Assembly: GCA_002099365.1 (NCBI GenBank)
Contig: MSED01000008.1
Location: 372,001 to 436,000, forward strand
Direction of reading: 5' to 3'
Length of the DNA stretch: 64,000 bases
Source: Phialophora verrucosa
Taxonomy: Eukaryota; Ascomycota; Eurotiomycetes; Chaetothyriales; Herpotrichiellaceae
In this document: positions 21,151 to 33,198 of the stretch, piece by piece
Layout of the letters: each line of letters begins with the position of its first letter
How positions within the stretch are numbered: position 1 is the stretch's first letter
Translations under genes and position numbers: made by a program
Notes under the pieces: generated by a model
What the model saw: the letters and a program-made list of their open reading frames with translations, nothing else
What the model was told of the DNA's origin: nothing
The model's database searches: none

Positions 21151-22182
21151 GCTGTTTTCGAGTCGAGATCAATTCGCTTCCGTGAAATACTCTGACGATT
21201 TTACAGATTAAACAGCAGAAATACTCGGACCATCAGCTCGATATTTATCCTCCCTCAGCGGCCGTGTACACGCAATGCTCTGCCTCGGTAGGCTGTAGGA
21301 TCTTGCCGGGGATCGGTTAGAAGGTTTTCCCAACGTACGAAGCTTACAACTTGAACATTGGCACAATCCTCCGCCGCTCTCGAAGTCGGCTTAGTGTCGC
21401 TGAGACAACCTTCGGTGGAGAATGATAAAGTGGCACGTCAGCATTGCTTTTCAAGGCGACAGTGTCGGAAGGGCATGTGACACATCGGTCACGCACAGCA
21501 GTGTGCGCATCAAAGGAGTTCGCGGGGTTGTGCGTCCTGGATTTATCATTCCAACGTTCAGCAAGGATTGGGACCGTCTTGGACCTTCACGACGCTTTAT
21601 ACTGTCTACAGCGTTGACATGACGCCGTAAAGCTACTGGCCGCCGATGGCGCAAGAGACATAAGCAATGGTGCAATGACGGCCCAGCCTGCGGTCGACGG
21701 GATGTCTATACGATGTCCGATTCCCCCGCTCAACTTTCGAAAGAGGAGTAGAGGGCGTGGCCTGAGTGTGGAGCTAAAGAAGGGCTGGATCGGATTATTC
21801 AATCGCTTTACCCCCTCTTGTCTCCCATCAGCCTTACCAGCCTTGGTCCTCAAGGGCAAAAGGCATGTTAATGTTGCCGTCGAGCTTATTCAACTGTCTG
21901 CTTTCCGCAAAAAGCGCCCGCAGATCTGACAATCGGACCCATGTGGTTGAAAGCCGACTACGCCTGATCTCGAAGAGGAAATCATGGATATCAATATGGA
22001 ATTTCTTTTAAAGGCGACGTAGAACCTGAAATCCCTCGATTGGCCGTACTATACACCAGTTTCATTCCTGGCAGTCCCGCAGAAGGGGCCCGGAATGACC
22101 ATCAGACGGCACGTCAGCCCACTCTGGCTGGACTCCTTTTTTGCGACGCTACATTGAGGTTCCTGTCTCCCATTTATTCTCT
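21151..22182. other. intergenic, no gene seen
   Basis: Promoter of the selenium-binding gene and 3' flank of ACH1. Short unrelated frames only. Confidence 0.45.
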
Positions 22183-24295
22183 CTATTTCCACCCACTGAT
22201 CTTCATAGTCCCATTCTCGACTAGATTCTTATGCATATCAAATGAGTTGAAGAGCAAATGCGGCTCGTGTCCCATTCCCTTTCTCAGACACTCGAACTCA
22301 GCCTTGTCGAAGTAATCCTGCAGAATGGGCCGATAGTCGGGATGCGCGCACTGCTTGATGATCTCTCGGGCTCGTTCACGCGGAGACATGCCCCGGACGT
22401 CCGCCAGACCCTGTGTCCCCACCGGCGGTCAGCTCGAAATATCAATCGAATACCACGCAACATCAGGCGCAAGGACTTACAATCTCCGTCACGACCACGT
22501 CCAGGTCATGTTCCGTCTGGTCGACGTGCGTACACATGGGCACGATGCAGCTCACGCCCGTGGGATCCGTCTTGGACGGCCGCGTGCTCGGTGTATGCAT
22601 GATCGAGTACTTGGACGAACGGAGGAAATCGGCCGAGCCGCCCAGGCCGTTGAGCATGCGGGAGCCCATCACGCAGGTGCTGTTGGCGTGGGCGTAGATG
22701 TCGACCTCGACCGGCGTGTTCATGCCGATGACGCCTAGGCGGCGGATGATCTCAGGCGAGTTCGAGACCTGTTGCGAGCGGAGGAGGAGCTTGGCGTGGT
22801 AGTTTTCCCACTGCGAGTGAATTCCCGGGGGTGTCAGCACAGGTACAGTTATGTAGGTACGCGGGGCCGTATGAACGGACGACGGACGAAGAAGAAGAAA
22901 AAGGTCCGCTCGACAGCGCTTCAAAGGTTGGTTTTACTCACCCCGTCGTAGAAGCGTTGGAAGCCACCCGGCGAGAAACGGATCGACGTGGCGGTTGCAA
23001 AGTCGAGGTTACCGCTGTCGAAGAGGTCGAGGAATGAGTCCTGCAGCACCTCGGTCCACACTTTCAGGTTCTTGAAGTTCGCGCCTCCTTTCTAAAACAC
23101 CATTCGAGAGAAGTAAGCAAGTGACGGATCGACGAGGAGCAAGGAATTCGAATCTTTTTCGAAGAACTTACGGCCAGACCTCCGATCACGGCGTTGGCGA
23201 TATTGCCGATCCCGGATTGCAGGGGCAGCAGATTCTTGGGGAGTCGACAATGGTGGACTTCGTGTTCGAGGAATTCAATCAGATTGCGGGCGATCGCGCG
23301 TGATGTGTCGTCTTCGGGGGCGTTCTCGGTCGTTTGGTCGGGATAGTCGGACTCGACGATGGCGACCACGCGCTCCGGGTCGACAGGGATGTGCGGCGTG
23401 CCGATGCGGTCCTCTGGCGCCATGATGAGATATGGCTTTGAGGAGAGGCGTCTCGTCAGCGTTGAATCTGCGTCGAGATTACATGTATGCACCTACCTTT
23501 CTGCGGGGCGGCAGGTCAGTCATGGTGATGTCGTGTAGGCCCTCGAAGCTTGGGGCGGCGGTGTTGACTTCGATGATGATCTAATACGCGTACATCAGTC
23601 AACTTGTCTCACAAACACTCGCCCTGCGCGGTGAGGCGTACCTTGTCTGCCATCTGGATGATCTCAGGGCTGGCACCGACGCTCGCACCGGGAATGATGC
23701 CTCCATCCTCGGTGATGGCGCTGGCCTCGACGATGGCCACGTCCAGTCTGTTGTTCGCCTTGTTCTTCGTGTAGAACCCGTACATGAGATCCACGGGGAA
23801 CATGCTGAGATGCTTGTCGAAGAACTTGATGTTCCCATTGTTGATCCCCTTGGCGATTTCCTTGCCGACCTGGTGGGGAGCCCGGCGCTCGATCATGTTG
23901 AGTCTCGCCCATCGATTCTCTGTCTCCGCGCCACTGGAAGCGCCGACAAAGAGGGAATATTTCAGCTTTCCTTGCAGATTGTTCTTCTCAACATGGTCGG
24001 CAAGCGCTGTGGGCACTTTTCTGGGTGAGCTCGTCAGCTTGTGATGTTTTTTGACGGATTTGACACAACCGGCCGAGGGCGGGGCCAACTACTTCGGATA
24101 TCCGACGCCTGTGAAGCCCGACCAGCCAATATACGAGCCATGGGGAAAGAGATCGATCAGATCCTCAGCCTTGGCCACTTTCTGCCACGGTCGTCAGCTT
24201 CTCGGGTCAGTTTGACGGGTTCCTGGGCTGTTGATGTTTACGTTGAGATAGCTCGCTCGCCGGCACCGACTCTTTAGGAGCGCCGAGGCGGCCAT
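22183..24295 (-). CDS. ACH1: acetyl-CoA hydrolase / CoA-transferase
   Basis: Eight exons (24295-24242, 24181-24093, 24020-23642, 23580-23497, 23435-23172, 23091-22942, 22810-22481, 22410-22183) sum to 525 aa, essentially the size of yeast Ach1. Conserved blocks include YIGWSGFTGVGYPK, SLFVGASSGAE, YGFYTKNKAN, GIIPGASVGASPE, LPLQSGIGNIANAV, VWTEVLQDS and HANSTCVMGSRMLNGLGGSADF. By analogy with other class I CoA-transferases, the catalytic glutamate is likely that in W-T-E-V (exon 6). In fungi this mitochondrial enzyme mainly moves CoA between succinyl-CoA, acetate and propionate rather than simply hydrolysing acetyl-CoA, allowing growth on acetate and propionate detoxification. All splice sites are GT-AG and all phases agree. 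Confidence 0.93.
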
Positions 24296-25030
24296 GGCGA
24301 CAAGACCCGGGCGAGGCACCAGTCACTTAAAAAGGAGATAGAAGGCACGCTGCCGCCTGTTTCTTACGGCGTCGGGTAAGCGGTTCGACTTTATTGTGCG
24401 TCGTGGTACACGGTGTGTTTGGTCTTTATCAACAACAACGTCAGGGAGCTAGCTTCTGGCCGGTAAGAAGCCCACGCAGCGTCCGCCAATTTCGTCATTG
24501 GCTATTGGCACCAATGGAGCTTGTGGTGCTTGGAGCCCCTCGTCGGACATGCTCGGATATGGGATGGACGAATCACACCGGCGGTGACTCAGGGTTCAGC
24601 CCGGTTCAGCTTAAGGGCTTGGGAGGCTCCGCCGGGGGGTCCAACTCAGGCCTAGAAGTCGCCTCGCCGGCCAATGATCGCCGATTACATTATGTCCACA
24701 AGTAAACAGATTGATGCGGAAATCAGGCCACGATCGCCGAACCATCTCCGTGTGTGTTTCAACCAGGCAGTCTTGACTTACTGTACGGAGTACTCGTACA
24801 GAATAACTACTTCCACATATGTCAAAGACAGGGCTGAGATCCAGATTCTGCTAACCACGTGAAGGCGAAGCCGAAGGATCTCTTACTTTAAGTCCCCGAC
24901 AAGAATGCTCGACCGCCTCCCTTGGTCCGTGAACAAGTCATTGCCACCCTACTACAGTGTAAACCTTGGGCCCATGAGCAAATTTGAGATATTAACATGT
25001 TTGTTTTCCCGCCGCCACGGTGAGTCACCC
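24296..25030. other. intergenic, no gene seen
   Basis: Promoter of ACH1 and 3' flank of the unknown gene at 25031. Frames are short and without motifs. Confidence 0.45.
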
Positions 25031-27786
25031 TCACTTAAAGAACAGAGACTGCGGCAAATGGTCGTACTCGACCTGCAAAATTCGTCAGCACGTGATGATT
25101 TCGGGGGGGATGACAATGCCAACGATGACTGTGTCGCCGACGACATAGTCCAGTGGCCATGACATTGACGTACCTCCTCCCATGGATCATCTGGATCGGC
25201 ATCTTGTATGGGCCCCATGGCGCCACGGTCGAATACCTTCTCACTCACGTTGATTCCCCCGGGGACTACACGAACGAGTCTCACCTGCGGACAATCCGGT
25301 GTCGACTTCATGGTCCTCTCCAGGTCCATGAAATACGCGCAGCAGCCTTCATGGGACAAGGCGACCAGGTTGTCCGGGAGGTCGTTCTGCGGTCTCGACC
25401 CGGCGAATATCTGCACCGAGGTCGCCAGGCGGACCGCGTCGGTCGCGTTCCACACGTTGCCGTATACGAGCGTGAAGTGCACCGTCCAGTGCAAGCCTCG
25501 CGCTTCCATCCTCCTCGCCACCTGGCTCTGGTAGAAACTGTAGACGCCCGACCTTGTGGGGAAGAACCGCGCGGTGACGGCCATTCTCGAAAGAGCCAGG
25601 CCCAGTGATATGATGGTCTCGACCAAGACCGCGAGACAGTATCCGTGATCCGGCGGGTGGCCTTCTTGGTCCGGGCGGACTTCATCCTTGGAGGTGCAGA
25701 TGCCACAATGGCAGGCCTTGCGTATCTTACTTAGGCTTTCAACGTACGAGGCGGAGGCCTCGTCGTGGGACAGCTTCAACGAGCGTTCCATTCGGCCCTG
25801 AAAACGCCTCAGCTCCGGCAGGTAGTTGGTGATCGTCTGGATCAGTCCAACGCCATAAGAAGCCGTGTTGCTCTGGTTTTGGATGGATACCAGTTGGCCG
25901 TGCTCCTCGTGGCCCTTGCCATGCGCGAGGCCCTCGAACATCCTGGCCGCGCTGCCAATCATAGTCCCAAACGCTTTGGCATGGTCATGGTCGAGGTAGT
26001 GGAAACTCTTGCCGAAAACTCGAGGGAGGAGCGATTGCCATGCAACTCGACCGCCAAATCGCATGGTGTGGAGGACCGGAGAGTATGTCCGGTCGACAAG
26101 AGATAGTTCCTCGAAGCCTACTTCGTTGTGACGTCGCGGTTCGAAAGTGGCTTTGAGGCCTGCCTCCGTCACGTATACCAGATTGACTTGTGCTTCTTGA
26201 TCCGGGTGAGTAACGCGTAGTTCCTGCCCGGCCGAGTCGTAGACTGCTATGCGAAGATCGCAGAGCCACTCGGCGATTGCCCCGAACCAGGAGATGATGC
26301 CACTGCCGGTGAAGGTCACCTGCTTTTGGTCCCCGCGGGTGACGCTCATCAACGCTTGCAGGGCGTTGGCGACCCCGCTCGCCGGGAAGACGGTATCAGC
26401 GCTCACGCCGACCGGAATACTGACGGGATACGGGTCCAGTTGGAGATAGTCCTCGAAGAGGAGGCCGAAGTCCGAGGCAGCGAAGATGCCATTGCAGCCA
26501 TGCAGAGCAGCTTTCCATTGACAGAAGTGAGGCGTCACGTCTTCAGGGCCTGCTGCCGCACGCGCCAGTGCCATAAGGACTTTTGCTCCGTACTTCGTGT
26601 CTTCATTAGCAATTACGGCCATTGAGAAAACAAGTTTAATTTAATGACAACGACGATGACACGATCCTTCGACAGCAGGAGAGAGGACTCACGGGCTCGT
26701 GGAAGGTCTCGCCTAGCGCTATCAGCAAGGCCAAATGCTCATACGAACCTTCGTGGACAGCCTTATCGCGAATCACATTCGATAGACCCCAGCCAAAGGA
26801 CAGTTTCTCGTCCGGCGCCACCGACAGGTGAACAGGAAGATTAGACAGCGCCGAATTGATGTTCCGTCCTCCGTGAGAGGGTATGTTGAGATCCTTAAAC
26901 AACCTGTAAGCGACATAGCGAGTGTAAGGATCTACTCGCGATCCAGACAATTTCCGTAGCGTGGCCGTCGGTATCGAGACGCTCTCCGGCGTATCGTTCC
27001 CAACGATGGGCATCCTAACCAGGTAAGTTGGATCTCTTTTCCAATCACGAAGCCGCTTTATACATGTCGAATGTCTAGTATCGACGTCCTGGTCTCATCC
27101 CTCTCAAAGGCAAAGACAATCCGATATGAAAGAGAAGTCGAGGCAGATGCTGGAACCATCGCTCTGTATTCAACCGCGTGATATCTTCCAGATCCAGGCC
27201 TTGCCAGCATGCGCGATACTGACTCAGCATCGCAAGGACTCGCTTCGAGAGAACACGAGGTGCGGGGTAGATTCTGACCGGTTAGATACGAGTGCAAGGA
27301 TTCAGAGGCGGCGTACAAGTCGCTCATCAGAGTGGGCTCCGACTTCGATAGTTGAGGAATGTCTAGAACGCATGCCAGAGGCGCTCCAACACCAGCCATG
27401 GTCGCCGCCATGGCCCAGAAATCACCAAAAAGACTTCTCTGATGGCCCGCTCGACTTCTTCCAGAGCGTTTATTCTATCATATTTACCAATTTGGTCCAT
27501 CAATACTACGATTCCGGTTTTTCACGGCCAATTTCGCAGACTCTCAGAATTGGCGAGATTCGGTTTACTTTTCTAGAGCCGTTACTGCCCGTCCATCTCC
27601 CATAATATGTTTGCGGTAGAAAGTAGCATACTGACGCGACACAACATAGAACCAATTAGTTGAGTTACATGCATCAGTCAATGCATCCACTACTTGGGCT
27701 GCGATCTTCTGCTGCAGACCACCCTTGTCCCCTGTCGCAAGATACGTGGCAATCTGCACGTGCCTGCATTCAGGTCTCGAGCTCAT
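25031..27786 (-). CDS. large fungal protein of unknown function, 5' part doubtful
   Basis: The 3' part is solid: exons 26693 from about 27074, 26592-25174 (473 codons) and 25072-25031 join in phase and end with HLPQSLFFK. Upstream, good coding sequence continues (exon 27273-27118, then 27317 to about 27470, and an open stretch from an ATG at 27786), but the frame changes twice without good splice sites (near 27428 at a run of five T, and near 27090). The protein would be roughly 750 aa. It has conserved-looking blocks such as FGLLFEDYLQLDPYP and a CHCGIC cysteine cluster (about 25700), no signal peptide and one or two weak hydrophobic segments. I associate it with large, widespread fungal proteins of unknown role that often lie in variable regions. 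It is either a pseudogene in decay, an unusually spliced gene, or carries sequence errors. Confidence 0.6.
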
Positions 27787-28145
27787 CCGGCCAGGCTGTA
27801 CCAACGAGACATCAGCCCTGTACTGAAAGAGGCTGAGCTGCCACGTCGGCAGTTTTGGTCTGTAAGTGAGGCTGAACCGCTCAGCCTCATATCTGCGTTG
27901 TTCTTCTCATGGACTCGCGCAGCTTGAACAGCTCGTTTAAGGACATTCAGTCCGCGCTCTTCTTAAGAGACGTGAACCTTTGACGCTGTTATAGCAAGTT
28001 GAGACAGGCGATCTTCACCAAGGATCAGTGTCGACCACAGACACCTCTCAAACAAATCTAACACCAACGATCCAATTCGTCCTCCTGAATACCTTGCCTC
28101 TCGACTGGTCTCTATCCAGGCGCCGAGTATACTTCGCCATTGAGC
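27787..28145. promoter_or_regulatory. short divergent intergenic region upstream of the NLR
   Basis: About 360 bases separate the 5' part of the unknown gene (minus) from the NLR start codon (plus), so both promoters must overlap. No specific operator was recognised. Confidence 0.45.
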
Positions 28146-31100
28146 ATGTCTAACCCTGAGGACTACACCGTTGGCTGGATCTGCGCCATAACTACGGAAT
28201 ACGTTGCCGCACAGGCGTTTCTCGACGAGAAGCACGACGGACCCGAAAATGTCTCTCGCCATGACGACAACGACTACACACTGGGCAAGATTGGGAAACA
28301 CAATGTCGTTATTGCTGTCTTGCCCGACGGCGAGTACGGCATAGCCTCGGCTGTAGCCGTTGCGAGGAATATGCTATCCAGCTTCCCGAATATCAGGATT
28401 GGTTTAATGGTCGGCATTGGTGGTGGCGCGCCTAGTCAGAAGCATGATATCCGTCTGGGGGACATCGTGGTTAGCGCTCCGCGCGACGGGAACGGCGGTG
28501 TGTTCCAGTACGACTTTGGCAAGACGATACAAGACCAGTGCTTTCGGACAACCAGGTTTCTGAACCAGCCACCAACGGTGCTGCGGACGGCGTTGAATGG
28601 ACTCAAGGCACAGTACGAGAGCGATGGTCATCGACTTGAAGAGAGTATCAACGCCATCCTTGAGAAAAAAGTAAGACTCCGGAAGAAGTATATGCGACCT
28701 GACCAAGGTAGCGATAGGTTGTATCGAAGCAAAGTCATCCATCCTGCAGACGATGGATCAGCCTGTGCAACAGCTTGTGGCGATGATCCAGGAGACCTGG
28801 TATGGCGCCCCGAACGGACTGAAGAGGAAGATAATCCGGCAATCCACTACGGCATTATTGCATCTGCAAACCAGTTAATAAACGATGCCTTAGTTCGGGA
28901 TATGCTTGCTTCAGAAAAAGGCGTTCTGTGCTTTGAAATGGAAGCGGCAGGGCTCATGAACCAATTTCCTTGCCTGGTAATTCGAGGTATATGCGACTAC
29001 TCAGACTCTCACAAAAACAAGGAATGGCAAGGATATGCAGCAATGGTTGCGGCTGCATACGCGCGGGATCTTCTGTACCGAATTACCCCTAACAGGGTGG
29101 AGGCCGAGAAGAGAATCAACGAGCTTCTTCATGGTGGTTAGTTTATTACCAGCCTCTTATAGATGGCATTATATGCATCTGACAATTTCACAGTTCTCGA
29201 CACTGTTTCTATTACTGCGGCGAATGTTCGATTAATAAAGTCCAACTTAGACAAAGAGGAAGACGTCGAGGTCCTTAACTGGCTAACACCAGTGGAATAC
29301 GGCCGACAGCATAGCGACTTCCTGCGAAGACGACAACCGGGGACAGGGCAATGGCTGTTAAACTCTGCTCAGTACCAGACTTGGTTAACATCAGCCAAGC
29401 AAACGTTATTCTGCCCAGGTATGCCAGGAGCAGGGAAGACAATTCTCACATCGATCGTGGTCGACGACCTTATCACGAGATTTCAGAATGATGCAACGAC
29501 GGGTATTGGCTTCATATACTGTAACTTTCGACGCAATGACGAGCAAAAGATTGAGGACTTGCTGGCTAGTCTGCTCAAACAGCTAGCTATGGGTCAATCT
29601 TCCCTACCTCAGAGTGTGAAAACCCTTTATGATCGACACAAATATAGGCGGACACGACCATCATCAGGCGAAATCTCGAGAGCTCTCCAGTTCGTGGTCA
29701 GTCTATATTCGAGAGTCTTCATCATCATTGACGCACTTGACGAATGTCAAACATCTGACGCTTGTCGATCGAACCTCCTATTCAGCCTCTTCAACCTCCA
29801 GGCCGAGACTGGAATAAACTTCTTTGCCACCTCACGATCAATCCCAGACATTGAAAAAGAGTTCATGGGATATCCTTCGTGTGAAATCATTGCAAGTGAC
29901 GAAGATGTACGCAGATATCTTGATGGCCACATATCACAACTCCCAGCATTTGTTTCAAAGACACCAAATCTACAGGAAGAAATCAAGTCTGAAATTACCG
30001 TGGCAGTTGCAGGAATGTACGTACTTTACTGATTCTTAAGGCTGCGACTATTGACCAACGTCCATCCAGGTTTCTTTTAGCACAGCTCTATCTCGCGTCC
30101 CTCGAAGACAAGACTACAGCTCGGGAAATCAAAAGCGCACTAAAGGGGTTCCAGAAGCAGAATCAAACGGTATCCGCCGAGGATAAGCAACAAGACGCAC
30201 TATCCCAAGCATATCAGTACGCAATGGAGAGAATTGACGGACAGAAATCAGGTTTCCGGCGGCTCGCAAAGAAGGTTCTATCCTGGATCACCTGTGCGAA
30301 GCGACCGCTTACCACATTGGAGCTTCAGCATGCTCTTGCAGTGAATCCTGGCGATGCTGAACTTGACGAAGACAACATTCCAGAAATTGACGACGTTATT
30401 TCTGTCTGCGCTGGGTTAGTCACACTCGACGAAGAAAGTGGCATCATCCGGTTAGTCCACTACACGACGCAGAAGTACTTGGAGACACATATGTTTCGTC
30501 TTACACCTCAAGATGTCGAGAAGAATGACATTGCGATGGCTGCTACCCAAAAATTTCTCACAGTGACCTGTGTTAGCTACCTCTCATTCAACACATTCGA
30601 GAGCGGCTACTGCAAGACAGACGACGAATTCGAGCAACGGCTGCGATCAAACCCGCTCTACGGATATGCGGCCAAGAACTGGGGACATCATGCTCGTGAC
30701 GCATCCGTTTTATGCCAGGAGGCGATGGATTTCCTACAATGCAAGACGAAGTCGGAGGCTTCGAGCCAAGCACTGTTCACCAACGGACCATCGTACCCCG
30801 AGTATAGCCAACATTTCCCGCGGGCAATGACCGGACTTCACCTCGCAGCACACTTCGGAGTTGAGGAAATAGTTAAGGCCTTACTTCAAAAAGGAGTCGA
30901 AATCGACGCAAAGGACAGTTATGGCCAGACACCGCTCTGGTTAGCCGTAGTACAGGGGCACGAGACGGTGGTTATACAGCTACTTGAGGAGGACGCTGAC
31001 TTAGAGTTTAAGCACGAGAGATTTAGCATGACGCTGCTGTCGTGGGCTGCACTAGAGGGGCACGAGGGGGTGGTTAAGCAGCTGCTCGAGAAGGGGGCTG

Positions 31101-31507
31101 ACTTAGAGTCTAAGGACGATTATGGCTGGACACCGCTATCGCGGGCTGCACTAGAGGGGCACGAGGGGGTGGTTAAGCAGCTGCTCGAGAAGGGGGCTGA
31201 CTTAGAGTCTAAGGACGATTATGGCTGGACACCGCTATCGCGGGCTGCACTAGAGGGGCACGAGGGGGTGGTTAAGCAGCTGCTCGAGAAGGGGGCTGAC
31301 TTAGAGTCTAAGGACGATTATGGCCGGACACCGCTATCGCGGGCTGCAATTAGTGGGCACGAGAGGGTGGTTAAGCAGCTGCTCGAGAAGGGGGCTGACT
31401 TAGAGTCTAAGGATAAGTATGGCCAGACGCCGCTGTCGGTAGCTGCAGTATATGGGCACGAGGCGGTGATTAAGCAGCTACGACGGGCTGCACAGCTGGA
31501 TGGGTAA
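28146..31507 (+). CDS. NLR-like protein: phosphorylase-like domain, NACHT, ankyrin repeats
   Basis: Three exons (28146-29136, 29194-30016, 30070-31507) encode 1083 aa. Residues about 8-320 form a nucleoside-phosphorylase-type (PNP_UDP) domain, with GLMVGIGGGAP, DIRLGDIVVS and the C-F-E-M-E-A-A-G nucleoside-binding block. A NACHT NTPase follows, with Walker A GMPGAGKT (406-413) and Walker B FIIIDALDE (506-514), then a helical region. Seven ankyrin units run from about 858 to the end, several almost identical. Fungal proteins of this build are NLR-type receptors linked to non-self recognition and programmed cell death; the N-terminal domain would be the effector and may hydrolyse a nucleoside or nucleotide. 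Ligand unknown. All key motifs look intact and the frame is open, so the gene is probably functional. Confidence 0.9.
31044..31439 (+). repeat. tandem 99-bp ankyrin-coding repeats
   Basis: Four head-to-tail 99-bp units begin at 31044, 31143, 31242 and 31341, each coding one 33-aa ankyrin motif. Units 1 and 2 are identical over all 99 bases, unit 3 differs at one base (W to R codon), and unit 4 differs at about a dozen positions concentrated at its two ends. Such uniformity at third codon positions points to recent duplication or concerted evolution. Confidence 0.95.
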
Positions 31508-33198
31508 GTTATCATGACCACGGAACACTACTGGCTACGAATATCGCGGCAAGATGCCAAAGGTCTTCACCACTCCTCGCAAAGGGTGCTTAGGAGAAGA
31601 GGGACTCCATCACTCCGTCCTATGCTGCAGTGTGCACCTCCGACTCCACTTGTCTACTACATAAGCTAGTCAGGAGACATTCGGCATGTTCAAAAATCTC
31701 CGTTGGTCGGCTCTCTAAACAAAATGTCAGCATTGTCGCAGAGGGTCATAATGCGAGCACAGGGAGATATCTGCTTGGGAAAGAAGCCGCTCAGCCAGAA
31801 CTCCTTCCATGTCGGGCCTGTCTAGGTCGCGCAGGCTTCGCCACAGAGGCTGTATACAACTACGATATTATCACAGAGTCGTGCCAGGGAAGATTACCAC
31901 CGAAGCGATCCTACGCTGGAGTCGATGTGTTGATGAATTACGATGTAGAAGGAAGACTCACTCCATGGCATGCAATGAGACCGAGCATTATGAAGGGGAA
32001 ACTATTGACAGCGACATCAAGAGAAGTAGTCACGCTGCCGGCTTCATTCTGACTAGAATTGTCTTTGGCCTTTAGAGTTTCCAGTCATCTGGTACGCATA
32101 TGTGTGCATGATTCCCGCGACAAGACTGGTAAAAGGGGCTTGTATAATTATCGGCTCGCCTCCAGCTCTTGCAACTTAACTAGTTGAAATGCATAAACTT
32201 CCTAGGAAGCAAAACATCCTCCCGGCGCCTCTCCACAGGAGCTCGTTATCGAAACAGCCTCGCATCATGATGAGCAGCCGTAGTTTGTAGAGAGACAGTA
32301 TTCAACAGTAACCGCAGAATTATGAGATCCGAGAGGACTCGGGGTTTCCGATACTGTATCGATGAAACACAATGACTGGTTTCTTTCCACCACACTTGAA
32401 CTGATGCGTCTCTTGAAAACATCCCCAAACAAATCGGTCTGGACCGTTACTCTCTTCTCTTCGGTCTTCGCCTTGCTGTCATTCTCGGTGCCAACAGCAT
32501 TCCCCTGCGAGGTTTTTGGACAGAGCCCGTTCGTAGCCGGTCGTCCCGACCATGTTCTAGTAGCTGTACCTTGCTCAGTAATGAGAATCAGCACTGTGCT
32601 CTCAACGTGTATTGTGGTGCGTGGCTCCTTTGTACAAGGCACGGCCCTAGTGGCCTACCAGTCTCCTCCCAGCTTGTTTCTTTCCTGCCTGTTTCCATTC
32701 TCGTGGAATGCATGGCCCTGGTGGCCTGCGTCTTCTGAATAGCTGGGAGCTGGCTTCTCAGAGCTGAAGCCTGAATACGGGATTGAGAAGACTTATTTTG
32801 ATGCCAGCGCATAACGCCACAGCATGTCTGAAAGTATTGCCTATTCTCCTCCCACAGGGGTGGGGTGTTCAATCGAACCGCTTTCTCGAACCCATTTTTG
32901 ATAGGTGCTCGATCTCGATGGAAAGATTGAGGACGCAGGATGCATTTCACGGCGCTATCTATCCATTTCCTGCGCGATTGATTCAGGAGCTCGGCAGCTT
33001 CTATGTACCTAACTAGCGGCACGTATGCACTAGTATGCCCGTGCTCAGTTTGCTTCGCTCCGTGCCTGGCCCTTGGTGACCTCCCATTCAGCAGCACGGG
33101 CTGCGATCCAATTCAATGCCGCGCCACGCCATGTCAGGATCGTTATCCTATGATTCAAAAACATGGCCTCGGAAGCACGTTCAAGATTTGCTTTCGCC
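31508..33198. other. intergenic, no confident gene
   Basis: Downstream of the NLR and 3' of the F-box-like gene. Frames at 31630-32052 (plus), 32362-32742 (plus) and 32588-33097 (minus) exceed 120 codons but overlap each other and show no domain, so they are treated as chance. Confidence 0.4.

Noticed and set aside
24361..24420. GGTTCGA-like T-loop suggesting a tRNA
   Set aside because: No cloverleaf arms could be paired around it and no anticodon stem is visible.
31630..32052. 140-codon plus-strand frame after the NLR
   Set aside because: Considered as a continuation or partner of the NLR, but the NLR frame closes properly at 31507 and this translation has no ankyrin or other motif.
32588..33097. 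169-codon minus-strand frame
   Set aside because: No family resemblance, overlaps other random frames, poor start context.
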